Origin: VRUE01 sp963817945
GTDB lineage: Bacteria > Actinomycetota > Thermoleophilia > Solirubrobacterales > 70-9
Length of the DNA: 64,000 bases
Direction of reading: 5' to 3'
Assembly: GCA_963817945.1 (NCBI GenBank)
Contig: CAWFQH010000002.1
Location: 62,001-126,000 of the forward strand
In this document: positions 10,163 through 18,435 of the stretch, piece after piece
How positions within the stretch are numbered: the first letter of the stretch is position 1
How the letters are laid out: each line of letters starts with the position of its first letter
Made by a program: the position numbers and the translations under genes
The notes under the pieces: model-generated
What the model saw: the letters and a program-made list of their open reading frames with translations, nothing else
Told to the model about the DNA's origin: nothing
Databases searched by the model: none

Positions 10163-11682
10163 TACTCGATGCCGAAGTGGCTGAGAACCACGGGTGCCAC
10201 ATCGCGTAATGCCCACTGCTGACGCACCGCGGGATCCTCCGGACCGCAGCCGACGAAGAGCAGGGGGCCGAGCGAGTCGCCGCGATGCAGGGCGCCGTGG
10301 CTGCCGCCGCCGGCATGGCTGACGCCGCCCCAATCAACTGCCTCGAATCCAGGCGTCAGCGAAAGGATGAAGTCGCCGGCGTGGGGCGCAGTCAGCGCCA
10401 CGTAGACACGGGCGAGGGCGTCCGGATATTCGTCGCAGCGCAGGCTCGTGCCGTCCACCTCCAACTGCAGCGCCTCGTGGTCGCCCTCTAGCTCCCAGCT
10501 CGCGCCTCGCAGATCGACGAGGGCGCCGTCGGGGCGAAAACGCAGGCGGTGGCCCCGCCGCTCGACCACGGCGGTCGGGCTCTGTCCGACCGCCGTGCCG
10601 ACCGCTTCCCGCAACAGCGGCTCTCCTGCCGGGTCCTCAAGCCAACAGACGAGGTCGATTCCCTCCGTCTCTGTGAGGAACGTGGCGACCTCGCGGTGCT
10701 CGGCCCGCCTCCCTTCGCCTGTCAGCAGATAGACGTGGGCGGCGCGGCCGGTCGGACTAACAGCCAGCTGCGCAAGCTCGGGACGATCGTCGGAAGGCCG
10801 CAGCACCTCCCACTCCCGGGCCAGCAGCTCGGCCAGTGGCAGGCCGCGAGCCACATCGGTCTGGGCATGGTCGGCGAGCAAGATCACTGCGTGGTCCTCG
10901 AGGAAGGCATCGAGGCCGCCGGTCGCCTCGACGAGCTTGGCGAAGCAGTGGTCGGCCTTGGCGATCGACTCGACGCTCGCCTCCGGCCCGTGGCGGTGCG
11001 AGTAGCTGTCGTTGTCGGGGAGCGAGAAGAGCAGGAAGTCGTAGCCGTCATCCTTCGCCAGCTCGGCCGCGCAGCAGGCGGAATAGCCGTCGCGGCTGCC
11101 CGGGATCGAAGTCGAGCGGCAGGGAAGCTCGCGGCTCGAGTAGAGGTCCCCGTAGAAGAGCTCGCCCGGGCCCCAGGTGTGGTGGTGGAACTTGAGCCGG
11201 GTCGTGTCGACGGCCCGCCGGACCAGGCCCTCGAGAGTGACCTGGTGCCGATACCGGCCCCGATAGATGAGGAAGGGCGTGCAGGCGGTGCGAACGCCGG
11301 CGTCGTCGAGCCGTTCGAAGAGCGTCGCGGCCTCCGGGTTGAGGTGCGCGAGGTTCATGTTGTAGACGAGGTCGTAGAGGGCGCGGAAGACGCCGACCGC
11401 GCGGGTGGCATCCAGCGAGGAGCCGTACTCGACGTAGCGGCGCTCGAGCCGGTGGTACCAGTTCATGCCGCTGATCCAGTGCCCGTCGGCGGCGACGCCG
11501 GTGACCATCTCGGCGCAGGCAACCGGGGTCACCGACGGGAAGCTGGAGACGCAGTCGGGGACGAAGACGCCGCGCTCGAGCAGCGCGGCGAAGGTCGGTG
11601 CCCGCTGCTCGGCGACCGCGCGTTCGAGCATGTCGGTGCGCAGCGAGTCGACGTAGGTCAGGACCAGTTTCTTCGCCGCCAT
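10162..11682 (-). CDS. Alkaline-phosphatase-superfamily phosphodiesterase/nucleotide pyrophosphatase
   Basis: 506 residues from ATG 11682, chosen because upstream codons look non-coding. LVLTYVDSLRTDML holds the first metal aspartate, and SSFPSVTPVACAEMVTG the nucleophile Thr/Ser region. FSLPDNDSYSHRHG and LLADHAQTDV supply the remaining metal-binding Asp/His residues, and a late GGSHG supplies a further His. This is the type I phosphodiesterase/NPP fold, and no signal peptide is seen. It is coupled to the downstream GT-C-like gene by a TAATG overlap, which may hint at a shared role in the cell envelope. The substrate is unknown. Confidence 0.8.
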   Translation of the reverse strand: MAAKKLVLTYVDSLRTDMLERAVAEQRAPTFAALLERGVFVPDCVSSFPSVTPVACAEMVTGVAADGHWISGMNWYHRLERRYVEYGSSLDATRAVGVFRALYDLVYNMNLAHLNPEAATLFERLDDAGVRTACTPFLIYRGRYRHQVTLEGLVRRAVDTTRLKFHHHTWGPGELFYGDLYSSRELPCRSTSIPGSRDGYSACCAAELAKDDGYDFLLFSLPDNDSYSHRHGPEASVESIAKADHCFAKLVEATGGLDAFLEDHAVILLADHAQTDVARGLPLAELLAREWEVLRPSDDRPELAQLAVSPTGRAAHVYLLTGEGRRAEHREVATFLTETEGIDLVCWLEDPAGEPLLREAVGTAVGQSPTAVVERRGHRLRFRPDGALVDLRGASWELEGDHEALQLEVDGTSLRCDEYPDALARVYVALTAPHAGDFILSLTPGFEAVDWGGVSHAGGGSHGALHRGDSLGPLLFVGCGPEDPAVRQQWALRDVAPVVLSHFGIE

Positions 11683-11714
11683 CGGCAGCGAATGATGATG
11701 CCCGCGGCCCCCGC

Positions 11715-12149
11715 TCAGCGCAGGACGCGCAAGCCGGCGTGCTTGCGCTGGGCGCGACGGTGGCGGGAAACGCCGGTCCAAGCGAGAAGGATCAGGATCA
11801 GGAGGACCGCCGGGGCCAGCAGGATCGCGATCGCGACGACAACCAGGGCGGCGAGCGAGACAAGGAAGCCAAGCGCCCCCGAGCCGCTGCCCTCGCGGCG
11901 GCCGGCGCCGGCGACGACGTCGCTGACGACGACGCAAGCGACCACGGCTCCAACCAGGCAGGTTGCCGCTGAGACCGGGGAATCGAGGTCGGCGGCGCCG
12001 GCCAACAGGAAGCCGGCGACGAGGCCAATCGCCGCGGCCAGCAGCGTCATCCGCCCGCGGGCCGAGCCGTGCGTGCCGGTGGTACCGGCCAGCATCCCGA
12101 TCGCCACCCCAATCCCAAGCACGAGGCAGATGTCCCAGAGAGATCCCAT
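11715..12149 (-). CDS. Small integral membrane protein
   Basis: 144 residues from ATG 12149, with four hydrophobic segments (ICLVLGIGVAIGMLAG, TLLAAAIGLVAGFLLAG, CLVGAVVACVVVSDVVAG, LAALVVVAIAILLAPAVLLILILLAW) and a basic C-terminal tail (SRHRRAQRKHAGLRVLR). No enzymatic motif is visible and I do not recognise the family. It lies 32 nt upstream of the phosphodiesterase gene on the same strand and is divergent from the aminotransferase. Confidence 0.65.
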   Translation of the reverse strand: MGSLWDICLVLGIGVAIGMLAGTTGTHGSARGRMTLLAAAIGLVAGFLLAGAADLDSPVSAATCLVGAVVACVVVSDVVAGAGRREGSGSGALGFLVSLAALVVVAIAILLAPAVLLILILLAWTGVSRHRRAQRKHAGLRVLR

Positions 12150-12202
12150 GCGGAAAACCTAACCGGCTCGGCGCGCCGGTGTGGATTCGCCACACTATCC
12201 CG

Positions 12203-13666
12203 ATGGTCGAGCCCCCTCACCGGCGCCGCGCCCACACGCGCACCCGCGACCTCGAGCGCTACGCCGGCCTATTCGCCGAGCGGACTACGGTGATGCGATC
12301 CTCGGCGATGCGGGACCTGATGGCGATCACGGCGCGGCCCGAGGTGATCTCACTGGCGGGAGGCCTGCCCGATACCTCGACCTTTCCCGCCGGCACTTTT
12401 GCCGCGCAGATGACCCGGATCGCCCAGGAGTCGGCGGCGGAGGCGCTTCAGTACGGCCCGACCGAGGGCTTCGCGGAGACCGTCGACTGCATCGTCGAGG
12501 TGATGGGCGCCGAGGGGATGCTGCCCGACCCCGACGACGTCATCGTCACCACCGGTGGCCAGCAGGCAATCGACCTGATCTGCAAGACCCTGGTCGATCC
12601 CGGCGACGTCGTCGTCTGCGAGGCGCCGACCTACCCCGGAGCGGTACCGGTCTTCTGTAGCTACCAGGCCGAGGTGGTGCAGATCGAGTGCGACGTCGAC
12701 GGGATGCGGATCGAGCAGCTGGAAGCGGTGCTGGCGCGTCTGGACGGGGAGGGGCGGCGCCCCAAATTCGTCTACTCGGTCCCCAGCTTCCAGAATCCGG
12801 CCGGGGTGACGCTCTCGCTCGAGCGCCGGCGGCGCCTGGTCGAGCTGGCCCGGCAGCGCGAGCTGCTGATCGTCGAGGACAACCCCTACGGGCTTCTGCG
12901 CTTCGGCGGCGAGCCGCTGCCGCCGCTCTACCAACTCGATGGCGGCGACTTCGTCATCTACGTTGGCACCTTCTCGAAGATCCTCTCGCCCGGGATCCGG
13001 CTTGGCTGGGCGGTAGCACCGCCGCCGGTGATGGAGAAGATCGTCCTCGGCAAGCAGGCGTCGGACCTCTGTACGTCGACCCTCACCCAGTATTTCGTGC
13101 GCGAGTATTTCGCCGAAGGGCGATGGCGCGAGTACGTCGCCAGCCTGGTCGAGATCTACCGCGGTCGCCGCGACGCCATGGTTGAGGCACTGCGCGAGCA
13201 CTTCCCGGCGCAGGCAACCTGGACCGAGCCCGAAGGCGGCCTTTTCATCTGGGCGACGCTGCCGGATTACATCGACACCGGCGACCTGCTGGCCAAGGCG
13301 CTGCGCGAGGACGTCGCTTTCGTCCCCGGCCAGGCCGCCTACGCCGAGGAGGGACGGGGGCGCAGCTCGATGCGGCTCAACTTCTCCGGCGTTGGCAGCG
13401 ACGAGATCCGCGAGGGCATCCGCCGCATCGGCAACGCGGTCGCCGAGCAGGTGGAGCTGTACGGAGCGCTGACCGGTGAACGAGAGCTGCCCGGGGACTC
13501 GCCCGGCATGCCCGGACGCGAAGCGGAGGACATGCCGGGCATTGATGAAGCTAAGCCTTCAACCGGTCCTGGTCACGATCTGACTCATCCAGGACCGGTT
13601 GAAGGCCGGCCCGCGGCCGCCGAGGGTGCGGACGTATTGCCGTTCCGCAAGGAGGGCACGGCGTGA
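12203..13666 (+). CDS. PLP-dependent aminotransferase, class I (LysN/2-aminoadipate type)
   Basis: 487 residues from ATG 12203. FAERTTVMRSSAMRDLMAI and SLAGGLPDTSTFP mark the MocR/LysN-type aminotransferase N-terminus. TTGGQQAIDL, the aspartate and Tyr in VEDNPYGLLRF, the PLP lysine in GTFSKILSPGIRLGW and the substrate Arg in SSMRLNFSG complete the active site. The catalytic domain ends near residue 430. A Pro/Gly-rich tail of about 50 residues follows (ELPGDSPGMPGREAEDMPG, then the palindrome-coded segment). The stop overlaps the ddl GTG by 4 nt, so it may supply or recycle amino acids near D-Ala-D-Ala synthesis. Substrate specificity is not certain. Confidence 0.82.
   Translation: MVEPPHRRRAHTRTRDLERYAGLFAERTTVMRSSAMRDLMAITARPEVISLAGGLPDTSTFPAGTFAAQMTRIAQESAAEALQYGPTEGFAETVDCIVEVMGAEGMLPDPDDVIVTTGGQQAIDLICKTLVDPGDVVVCEAPTYPGAVPVFCSYQAEVVQIECDVDGMRIEQLEAVLARLDGEGRRPKFVYSVPSFQNPAGVTLSLERRRRLVELARQRELLIVEDNPYGLLRFGGEPLPPLYQLDGGDFVIYVGTFSKILSPGIRLGWAVAPPPVMEKIVLGKQASDLCTSTLTQYFVREYFAEGRWREYVASLVEIYRGRRDAMVEALREHFPAQATWTEPEGGLFIWATLPDYIDTGDLLAKALREDVAFVPGQAAYAEEGRGRSSMRLNFSGVGSDEIREGIRRIGNAVAEQVELYGALTGERELPGDSPGMPGREAEDMPGIDEAKPSTGPGHDLTHPGPVEGRPAAAEGADVLPFRKEGTA
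13555..13606 (+). repeat. Palindrome inside the aminotransferase C-terminal tail
   Basis: Perfect 18-bp inverted arms (GCCTTCAACCGGTCCTGG at 13555-13572 and the complement at 13589-13606) around a 16-nt loop. It is coded in frame as a Gly/Pro-rich linker (STGPG ... PGPVEG). A weaker ATGCCCGG/CCGGGCAT pair lies just upstream. The tail beyond the catalytic domain is therefore largely palindromic DNA. Confidence 0.7.
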
Positions 13667-14595
13667 AGGTCGCCGTCCTAAAAGGCGGGCGCTCGCTGGA
13701 GCGCGGCGTCTCGCTGCGCTCCGGGGCGCGGGTCGAGGACGCACTGGAACGCCTCGGACACGAGCCGGTGTCGATCGACGCCGATTCCGATCTGGTCAAG
13801 CGCCTGACCACCGCCGAGCCCGACGTCGCCTTCGTCGCCCTGCACGGGCGAGGTGGCGAGGATGGCACCGCGCAGGAGCTGCTGGAGATTCTCGGCATCC
13901 CCTTCACGGGGCCGGGTGTCGCCGCCTGCGGGCGCTGCATGGACAAGGTGCTGGCCAAGCAGGGGCTGCGCGCAGCCGGAGTGCCGACTCCGGACTGGTT
14001 TGCCTTCAACGAGACCGCCTTCCGCGAGCTCGGCGCGGCCGACGCGCTCAGCGCCCTCGAGGAGCGGCTCGGATTCCCCCTCGTCGTCAAGCCGAGTCGC
14101 GGCGGCTCCGCCCTCGGCGTCCGGTTCGCAGCGAGCTGGTTCGAGGTGCCCGAGGCGCTTGTCTCGGCCTTCAGCTACGACGACCGGGTGTTGCTGGAGC
14201 GCTTCGTCGAGGGCCGCGAGCTCGCGGTCAGCGTGCTCGGCTCCGAGCCACTGCCGGTGGTTGAGGCAATCCCCGGTGACGGCGACCGCTACGACTTCGA
14301 GGCTCGCTACGAGATTGGGCGCACCGAGTTCACCTGCCCGGCCGATCTGGCTGCAGAGGAGACAGAGGCGGTCACGGCTGCTGCCCTTGCCGCCTACGAG
14401 GCGCTCGGCTGCGCGGGCTTTTCGCGCGTCGACCTGATCCTCGACGCCGACGGGCCACAGGTGCTCGAGGTCAACGCAATCCCAGGCCTAACCGACACCA
14501 GCCTCCTCCCCCAGGCCGCCGAGGCAGCCGGCATGTCCTTCGAGGAGCTAGTCGAGAGAATCTTGCAGTTGGCGATGCCGGCAGTAACCCGGTAG
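13663..14595 (+). CDS. ddl: D-alanine--D-alanine ligase (first copy)
   Basis: 310 residues of the ATP-grasp fold from GTG 13663, overlapping the aminotransferase stop (GTGA). VAVLKGGRSLERGVSLRSG is the N-terminal Ddl signature. VALHGRGGEDGTAQELLEI, VVKPSRGGSALGV (ATP-binding), the FSRVDLIL metal residues and VLEVNAIPGLTDTSLLPQAA are present. It would make D-Ala-D-Ala for peptidoglycan. HGRGGEDGT replaces the more common HGxxGEDG, and a second ddl (41623-42585) sits in the cell-division cluster, so the two may be specialised or this one may use another dipeptide. Confidence 0.88.
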   Translation: MKVAVLKGGRSLERGVSLRSGARVEDALERLGHEPVSIDADSDLVKRLTTAEPDVAFVALHGRGGEDGTAQELLEILGIPFTGPGVAACGRCMDKVLAKQGLRAAGVPTPDWFAFNETAFRELGAADALSALEERLGFPLVVKPSRGGSALGVRFAASWFEVPEALVSAFSYDDRVLLERFVEGRELAVSVLGSEPLPVVEAIPGDGDRYDFEARYEIGRTEFTCPADLAAEETEAVTAAALAAYEALGCAGFSRVDLILDADGPQVLEVNAIPGLTDTSLLPQAAEAAGMSFEELVERILQLAMPAVTR

Positions 14596-14614
14596 AGCAA
14601 TTCCTCAAATCTCA

Positions 14615-14738
14615 CTAGACGAGTTCAGGCCAAGCAGGTCGGGGGACGCAGGGAGCGAGGTGAGGGGAGCGCACTTCAGTGCGTGACCCGATCCGAGCGA
14701 CCGAGGACCCCGAGATGCGCCGGCATGAGCTCGTCTAG
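14615..14738 (+). repeat. Palindromic element, family A copy 2
   Basis: 124 bp between convergent ddl and the bifunctional nuclease gene. The arms CTAGACGAG-T-TCA (14615-14627) and the complement at 14726-14738 differ by one G-U-compatible position. The conserved blocks GCCAAGCAGGTCGGGGG (then ACGCAGGG) and CCGAGGAC-CCCGAGATGCGCCGG flank a hairpin GCGCAC-TTCA-GTGCGT. The stop codon of the nuclease gene (14735-14737) lies in the right arm. Confidence 0.78.
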
Positions 14739-15238
14739 GAATCGCCTTGGGCGAAGTCCTCGGGCGACACCTCGTCGAGGAACTCCTTGAACTTGTCGAC
14801 GACCTCCTCGGTGTCCTCGACCTCGTGCTCGAACTCGATCGCCGACTCCTCGATTACCTCCTCGGCCGCGAAGATCGGCGCCGAGACGCGCACCGCGAGA
14901 GCCAGTGCGTCGGAGGGGCGTGAGTCGATCTCCATCTCCGAGCCGTCGATCGAGACGGTGATCGAGGCGTAGAACGTGTTGTCGCGCAGTTCCGTCACCG
15001 AGACGCGCTCGCACTTGGCGTCGAGCTGCTCGAGCACGTCGGAGAGCAGATCGTGCGTCATCGGGCGCGGGGTCGATGCGCCCTGCAGCTTCATCAAGAT
15101 CGCGGCGGCCTCTGGGTGCCCGATCCAGATCGGCAGGAATCGATTGCCGTCAACCGTCTTCAACAAGACGATCGGCTGCTTGCCGACCATGTCGAAGCTG
15201 ACGCCGTAGATCTGCATCTGCTGCAAAGTTCGCTCCAC
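14735..15238 (-). CDS. Bifunctional nuclease family protein (DUF151)
   Basis: 167 residues. The BFN (DUF151) domain fills residues 8-140: GVSFDMVGKQPIVLLKT, RFLPIWIGHPEAAAI and the diagnostic SRPSDALALAVR. Family members have been reported to have RNase and DNase activity. The C-terminus is a strongly acidic coiled tail (EFEHEVEDTEEVVDKFKEFL). The start is GTG 15238, but ATG 15217 (MQIYGVSFDMV) fits the family N-terminus at least as well. The stop falls inside the arm of palindromic element A2. Confidence 0.85.
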   Translation of the reverse strand: MERTLQQMQIYGVSFDMVGKQPIVLLKTVDGNRFLPIWIGHPEAAAILMKLQGASTPRPMTHDLLSDVLEQLDAKCERVSVTELRDNTFYASITVSIDGSEMEIDSRPSDALALAVRVSAPIFAAEEVIEESAIEFEHEVEDTEEVVDKFKEFLDEVSPEDFAQGDS

Positions 15239-15273
15239 TCCGAGGTGGACGGCCCATTATAGGTTGGGTATCC

Positions 15274-15301
15274 GCCTCGCCCTGCGGGCAAACCGAGAGG
15301 C
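15274..15301 (-). terminator. Possible terminator after tRNA-Ile
   Basis: On the minus strand, 10 nt past the tRNA 3' end, GCCTC (15301-15297) can pair with GAGGC (15278-15274) around a GCCC-GCA-GGGC inner hairpin. There is no strong U run, so intrinsic termination is only a suggestion. Confidence 0.3.
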
Positions 15302-15311
15302 TCGGAGGCAG

Positions 15312-15385
<74 letters not shown>

Positions 15386-15431
15386 GAGCCGAGGCGATGA
15401 TAGCTGGCGCCGGCCGGCCGTCGCGAGCGGC

Positions 15432-16313
15432 TCAGCCCCTGCCGCGGGCGAGGCGGCGGGCGAGCTCGAGCGCCTCGTCGAGATCGGCGAGACGGAGCTC
15501 GACGGTGATCTCCCCGTCCCTGGGACGGACCTTCACCTCGTGCCCGAGCGCCGCCTCGAGGCGGTCGGCCACTTCCTGCATTGCGGCGCTCTCCTCGGCG
15601 CTGAGCCGCTTGCCAGAGCCCTTTCTAGCTTTTGGCTGGCCAGCCAGCTTGACCCGAGTCTCGGTCTCGCGCACCGACCATCCCGCTTTGGCCGCGTCGT
15701 GGGCGAGGCGGCGGCGGACGTCGTTGCCGTCGGCGCCGAGTAGCGCCTTGCCGTGACCCTCGCTCAGCTCGCCGGACTCCAGCAGCTCCAGCGTCTCGTC
15801 GGGGAGGTCGAGCAGCCGGATCAGGTTGGAGACGGCGGGACGACTGCGCCCGATGCGCCGGGAGAGCTCCTCCTTGGAGAGCCCGAGATCGTCGACCAGT
15901 GCCGCGCAAGCACGGGCCTCCTCGACCGGGTTGAGGTCCTCCCGGACCATGTTCTCGATCAGCGCCACCTGCAGCCGCTCAGCACGCTCCGAGTCGCGGA
16001 CGATCGCCGGCACCTTCTCCAAGCCGGCCTGCTGCGCCGCCCGCCAGCGCCGCTCGCCAGCGACCAGCTCATAGCTGCCGTCAGCGAGGGGACGGACGAG
16101 AAGTGGCTGGACGACCCCGCTGGTCTCGATCGAGGCAGCGAGGCCGGCGAGGGCCTCCGGGTCGAAGCGGGTCCGCGGCTGTTTCGGGTTGGGCTTGACG
16201 AGCTCGACCGGCAGCTCGCGCAGCTCGCCGACGTCTTCAGCCGCGCTTTCAGGCAAGATCGCGGCGAGGCCGCGGCCCATCCCGCGCCTGGCTGCCGCCT
16301 CAGCCACGGGCAC
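15432..16313 (-). CDS. parB: ParB/Spo0J chromosome-partitioning protein
   Basis: 293 residues. The N-terminal RRGMGRGLAAILPE leader for ParA contact is followed by ELPVELVKPNPKQPRTRFD, the CTP-binding motif VAGERRWRAAQQAG and ENMVREDLNPVEEA. The helix-turn-helix is LSKEELSRRIGRSRPAVSNLIRLL, and a C-terminal dimerisation region follows. It would load at parS (candidate at 19450-19465), form a CTP clamp and spread. The ORF begins at GTG 16313, inside the end of parA; GTG 16307 is an equally good start. Confidence 0.95.
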   Translation of the reverse strand: MPVAEAAARRGMGRGLAAILPESAAEDVGELRELPVELVKPNPKQPRTRFDPEALAGLAASIETSGVVQPLLVRPLADGSYELVAGERRWRAAQQAGLEKVPAIVRDSERAERLQVALIENMVREDLNPVEEARACAALVDDLGLSKEELSRRIGRSRPAVSNLIRLLDLPDETLELLESGELSEGHGKALLGADGNDVRRRLAHDAAKAGWSVRETETRVKLAGQPKARKGSGKRLSAEESAAMQEVADRLEAALGHEVKVRPRDGEITVELRLADLDEALELARRLARGRG

Positions 16314-17058
16314 CCAGCTCCTTGGCTAGGGCCCGGTAGGCATCGGAGCCGCGCGAGGCGGGGGCGTGCTCGATTACCGGCAGGCCGTAGCTCGGCGCCT
16401 CGGCGACCCTGATGCTGCGCGGTATGACCGTTGCGAAGACCATCTCCGGGAAGTGCTCCCGCAGCTCTCGCTCGACGTCGCGAGCGAGGCGGGTGCGCTC
16501 GTCGTGCATGGTGATCAACAGGCCCGACACGTTCAGCGCCGGGTTCAGCTCGCGGCGGATCGCGCCCAGCGTGTCGAGGAACTGGACCAGGCCCTCGAGC
16601 GCCAGGTACTCGGCCTGAACCGGCACGATCACCCGGTCGGCGGCGACGAGCGCGTTGACGCTGACCGGGCCCAGCGAGGGAGGGCAGTCGAGCATCGTGA
16701 AGGCGAAGCGCTCCCGCACCGGGCCCAGGCTCTCGCGCAGGCGCGTCTCGGATCCCTCGAGCCGCGGCAGCTCGACGGCGGCGCCGGCCAGGTCGACGTT
16801 GGCGGGGACGAGCCAGAGATTGTCGGGCCCCGCCGGGCGGGCGGCCTCCGCCACCGAGACCTCGCCGATCAAGCAGTCGTAGGAGGAGGGGTGCAGGTTT
16901 CGGTCGCCGCCCAGCGCCACGGTCCCGTTGCACTGCGGATCGAGGTCGACCAGCAGGGTCTGGGCGCCACCCCGGGCCACGCAGGCGGCGAGGTTGACGG
17001 CCGTGGTCGTCTTGCCGACGCCGCCCTTCTGGTTCGCGACTGCATAGACCAAGCCCAT
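16300..17058 (-). CDS. parA: ParA/Soj chromosome-partitioning ATPase
   Basis: 252 residues, a deviant Walker-A ATPase. It has VANQKGGVGKTTTAVNLA, LLVDLDPQCNGT (Walker A' and switch I), FTMLDCPPSLG (Walker B) and VIPRSIRVAEAPSYGLPV. It forms nucleoid gradients that pull ParB-parS complexes. It overlaps parB by 14 nt. Upstream, between rsmG and parA, lies palindromic element B2, ending 20 nt before the ATG. Confidence 0.95.
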   Translation of the reverse strand: MGLVYAVANQKGGVGKTTTAVNLAACVARGGAQTLLVDLDPQCNGTVALGGDRNLHPSSYDCLIGEVSVAEAARPAGPDNLWLVPANVDLAGAAVELPRLEGSETRLRESLGPVRERFAFTMLDCPPSLGPVSVNALVAADRVIVPVQAEYLALEGLVQFLDTLGAIRRELNPALNVSGLLITMHDERTRLARDVERELREHFPEMVFATVIPRSIRVAEAPSYGLPVIEHAPASRGSDAYRALAKELGARG

Positions 17059-17077
17059 GTGAGACCCGCAGCCTAGT

Positions 17078-17170
17078 GATGAGATCGGGTATCCCTCGCC
17101 CGGACAAGTGCCGGTCTAATGAGACCGGCACTTTGAGTATCCGCCCGTTCGAGGGATACCCGATCTCATC
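17078..17170. repeat. Palindromic element, family B copy 2
   Basis: 93 bp between rsmG and parA. The arms at 17078-17098 and 17150-17170 are perfectly complementary over 21 bp (containing CGGGTATCCCTCG). The core 17099-17149 is identical over 51 nt to that of copy 1 (4880-4930). The arms differ from copy 1 at 7 of 21 positions, and every difference is matched on the other arm. The element abuts the rsmG stop codon (17171-17173). Confidence 0.85.
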
Positions 17171-17881
17171 TCAGCCGAGAGGGCGCTTCTTGGCCATGCC
17201 CGGACGGCGGGGTAGGCGAACCGGAGTGGGACCAAGCTTGCGTAGGACGTGCAGGTGGCGGTGTTTGCTGCCGGCTCGGTCGCCTACGTCGAGGATCTGC
17301 TCGGGCTGCATCGCCAGCCGATCGGCCGCTCGCGCCAGTTGCTCCTCCTCGTCGTGGTCTCGCCTTCCCTTCCACGCCACCAGCACCCCGCCGTCGCGCA
17401 GCAGGGGAGAGGCCAGCTCGGCAAGGGTCGAGAGTCGGCCGACGGCGCGAACGCTGACCGCGTCGTAGGACCCGCGGCGCTCACTGCGGGCGACCTCCTC
17501 CGAACGCGAGTTGAGCACCCGGGCGTTGCCGATCGCCGCTGCTTCGATCGCCCGCCGCATGAAATCGCACTTTCGCCCGATTGACTCGATTAGCTCAACC
17601 TCAGCTTGAGGGAGAGCCACGGCGAGCACGAGGCCCGGAAACCCAGCCCCAGAGCCAACATCGCCGATCCTCCCCGCCGTTCGCAGCTCCTCGACGTCGA
17701 GTCCCGTGAGGCTGTCCTCAACATGAACCTTCCACGCCCGCGGGACCTCGGTCACGGAGCTAACCGACGCCCGCTCATCCCGAAGCAGCTCAAGGACACG
17801 CGTGATCTTCGCCCTCTGGTCCGGGCTAAAGGGGTATCCGGGTAGGGGCGGAACGTCTTGTACTTTTTCGTCGCCAGCCAT
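17171..17881 (-). CDS. rsmG: 16S rRNA (guanine527-N7)-methyltransferase
   Basis: About 236 residues from ATG 17881. I chose this start because GAGGA lies two bases upstream; TTG 17902 is an in-frame alternative. It has the Rossmann SAM fold: IGDVGSGAGFPGLVLAVALP (motif I), VELIESIGRKCDFMRRA, NARVLNSRSEEVA and YDAVSVRAVGRLSTLAELASPLL. It methylates G527 of 16S rRNA. The start codon and first 17 or so codons lie inside palindromic element C1 (17830-17942), whose complementary arms straddle the ribosome-binding site, so initiation may be controlled by RNA folding. It sits between jag and parA in the conserved origin order. Confidence 0.93.
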   Translation of the reverse strand: MAGDEKVQDVPPLPGYPFSPDQRAKITRVLELLRDERASVSSVTEVPRAWKVHVEDSLTGLDVEELRTAGRIGDVGSGAGFPGLVLAVALPQAEVELIESIGRKCDFMRRAIEAAAIGNARVLNSRSEEVARSERRGSYDAVSVRAVGRLSTLAELASPLLRDGGVLVAWKGRRDHDEEEQLARAADRLAMQPEQILDVGDRAGSKHRHLHVLRKLGPTPVRLPRRPGMAKKRPLG

Positions 17882-17942
17882 CGTCCTCAGCCACAACCGC
17901 AACTTCGAAAAAGTTAAGTGCAGCCCCTACCCGGATACCCCT
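17830..17942 (-). repeat. Palindromic element, family C copy 1, covering the rsmG start
   Basis: 113 bp with perfect 20-bp arms (AGGGGTATCCGGGTAGGGGC at 17830-17849; complement at 17923-17942). An inner 9-bp stem ACTTTTTCG/CGAAAAAGT follows. Read on the minus strand, the loop holds GTTGCGG, the GAGGA ribosome-binding site and the rsmG ATG. GTTGCGG, GAGG and GCGA(C)GAAAAA recur in the copy at 55491-55589. The outer end touches the jag stop region. Confidence 0.75.
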
Positions 17943-17943
17943 A

Positions 17944-18426
17944 CTAATCCGTAACGAGCGGCGCGACGATCACGCAACGCCGCGGCTCGTCCCCTTCGCT
18001 GTAGGTCTCGATGCCGGACCGCTCCTTGAGATGCTCGTGCACGACGCGGCGCTCCTGAGCGCTCATCGGATCCATCTGCACGGTGCAATCCCCCTCCAGG
18101 GCCTGCTCGGCAGCGCGATCGGCGCGGGCGATGAGCACCTCGCGGCGCCGCTCCCGGTAGCCGGCGGCATCGAGGAGAACCCGCTTGCGATCCCGCATCC
18201 CGCGGAAGGCGGCCTGGTAGCAGAGCAACTGCAGGGCGTCGATCGTCTGACCGCGCTTGCCGATCAGCAAGCCGTAGTCGTCGTCCCCCTCCACGACCAC
18301 ATCGATGGTGTCGTCGTCCTCGCGGATCTCGACATCCCCCTCCAGATCGAGCTCGTCGAGCACGCCTTCGACCAGCTCTCGCACCCGCTCGGCGGGCTCG
18401 CTCGGCCAGTCCCCGTTCTCGCTCAC
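17944..18426 (-). CDS. jag: Jag/KhpB RNA-binding protein (KH and R3H domains)
   Basis: 160 residues from GTG 18426. An acidic N-terminus (EREL to EIREDDDTIDVVVEG) leads into the KH domain GDDDYGLLIGKRGQTIDALQLL (GKRG loop at about residue 77). The R3H domain follows with RRVVHEHLKERSGIETYSEGDEPRR. Partners of this family (KhpA) bind RNA and affect cell elongation in Firmicutes. Its position directly after yidC is the classic arrangement. Confidence 0.92.
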   Translation of the reverse strand: MSENGDWPSEPAERVRELVEGVLDELDLEGDVEIREDDDTIDVVVEGDDDYGLLIGKRGQTIDALQLLCYQAAFRGMRDRKRVLLDAAGYRERRREVLIARADRAAEQALEGDCTVQMDPMSAQERRVVHEHLKERSGIETYSEGDEPRRCVIVAPLVTD

Positions 18427-18435
18427 CAGGCCAGC

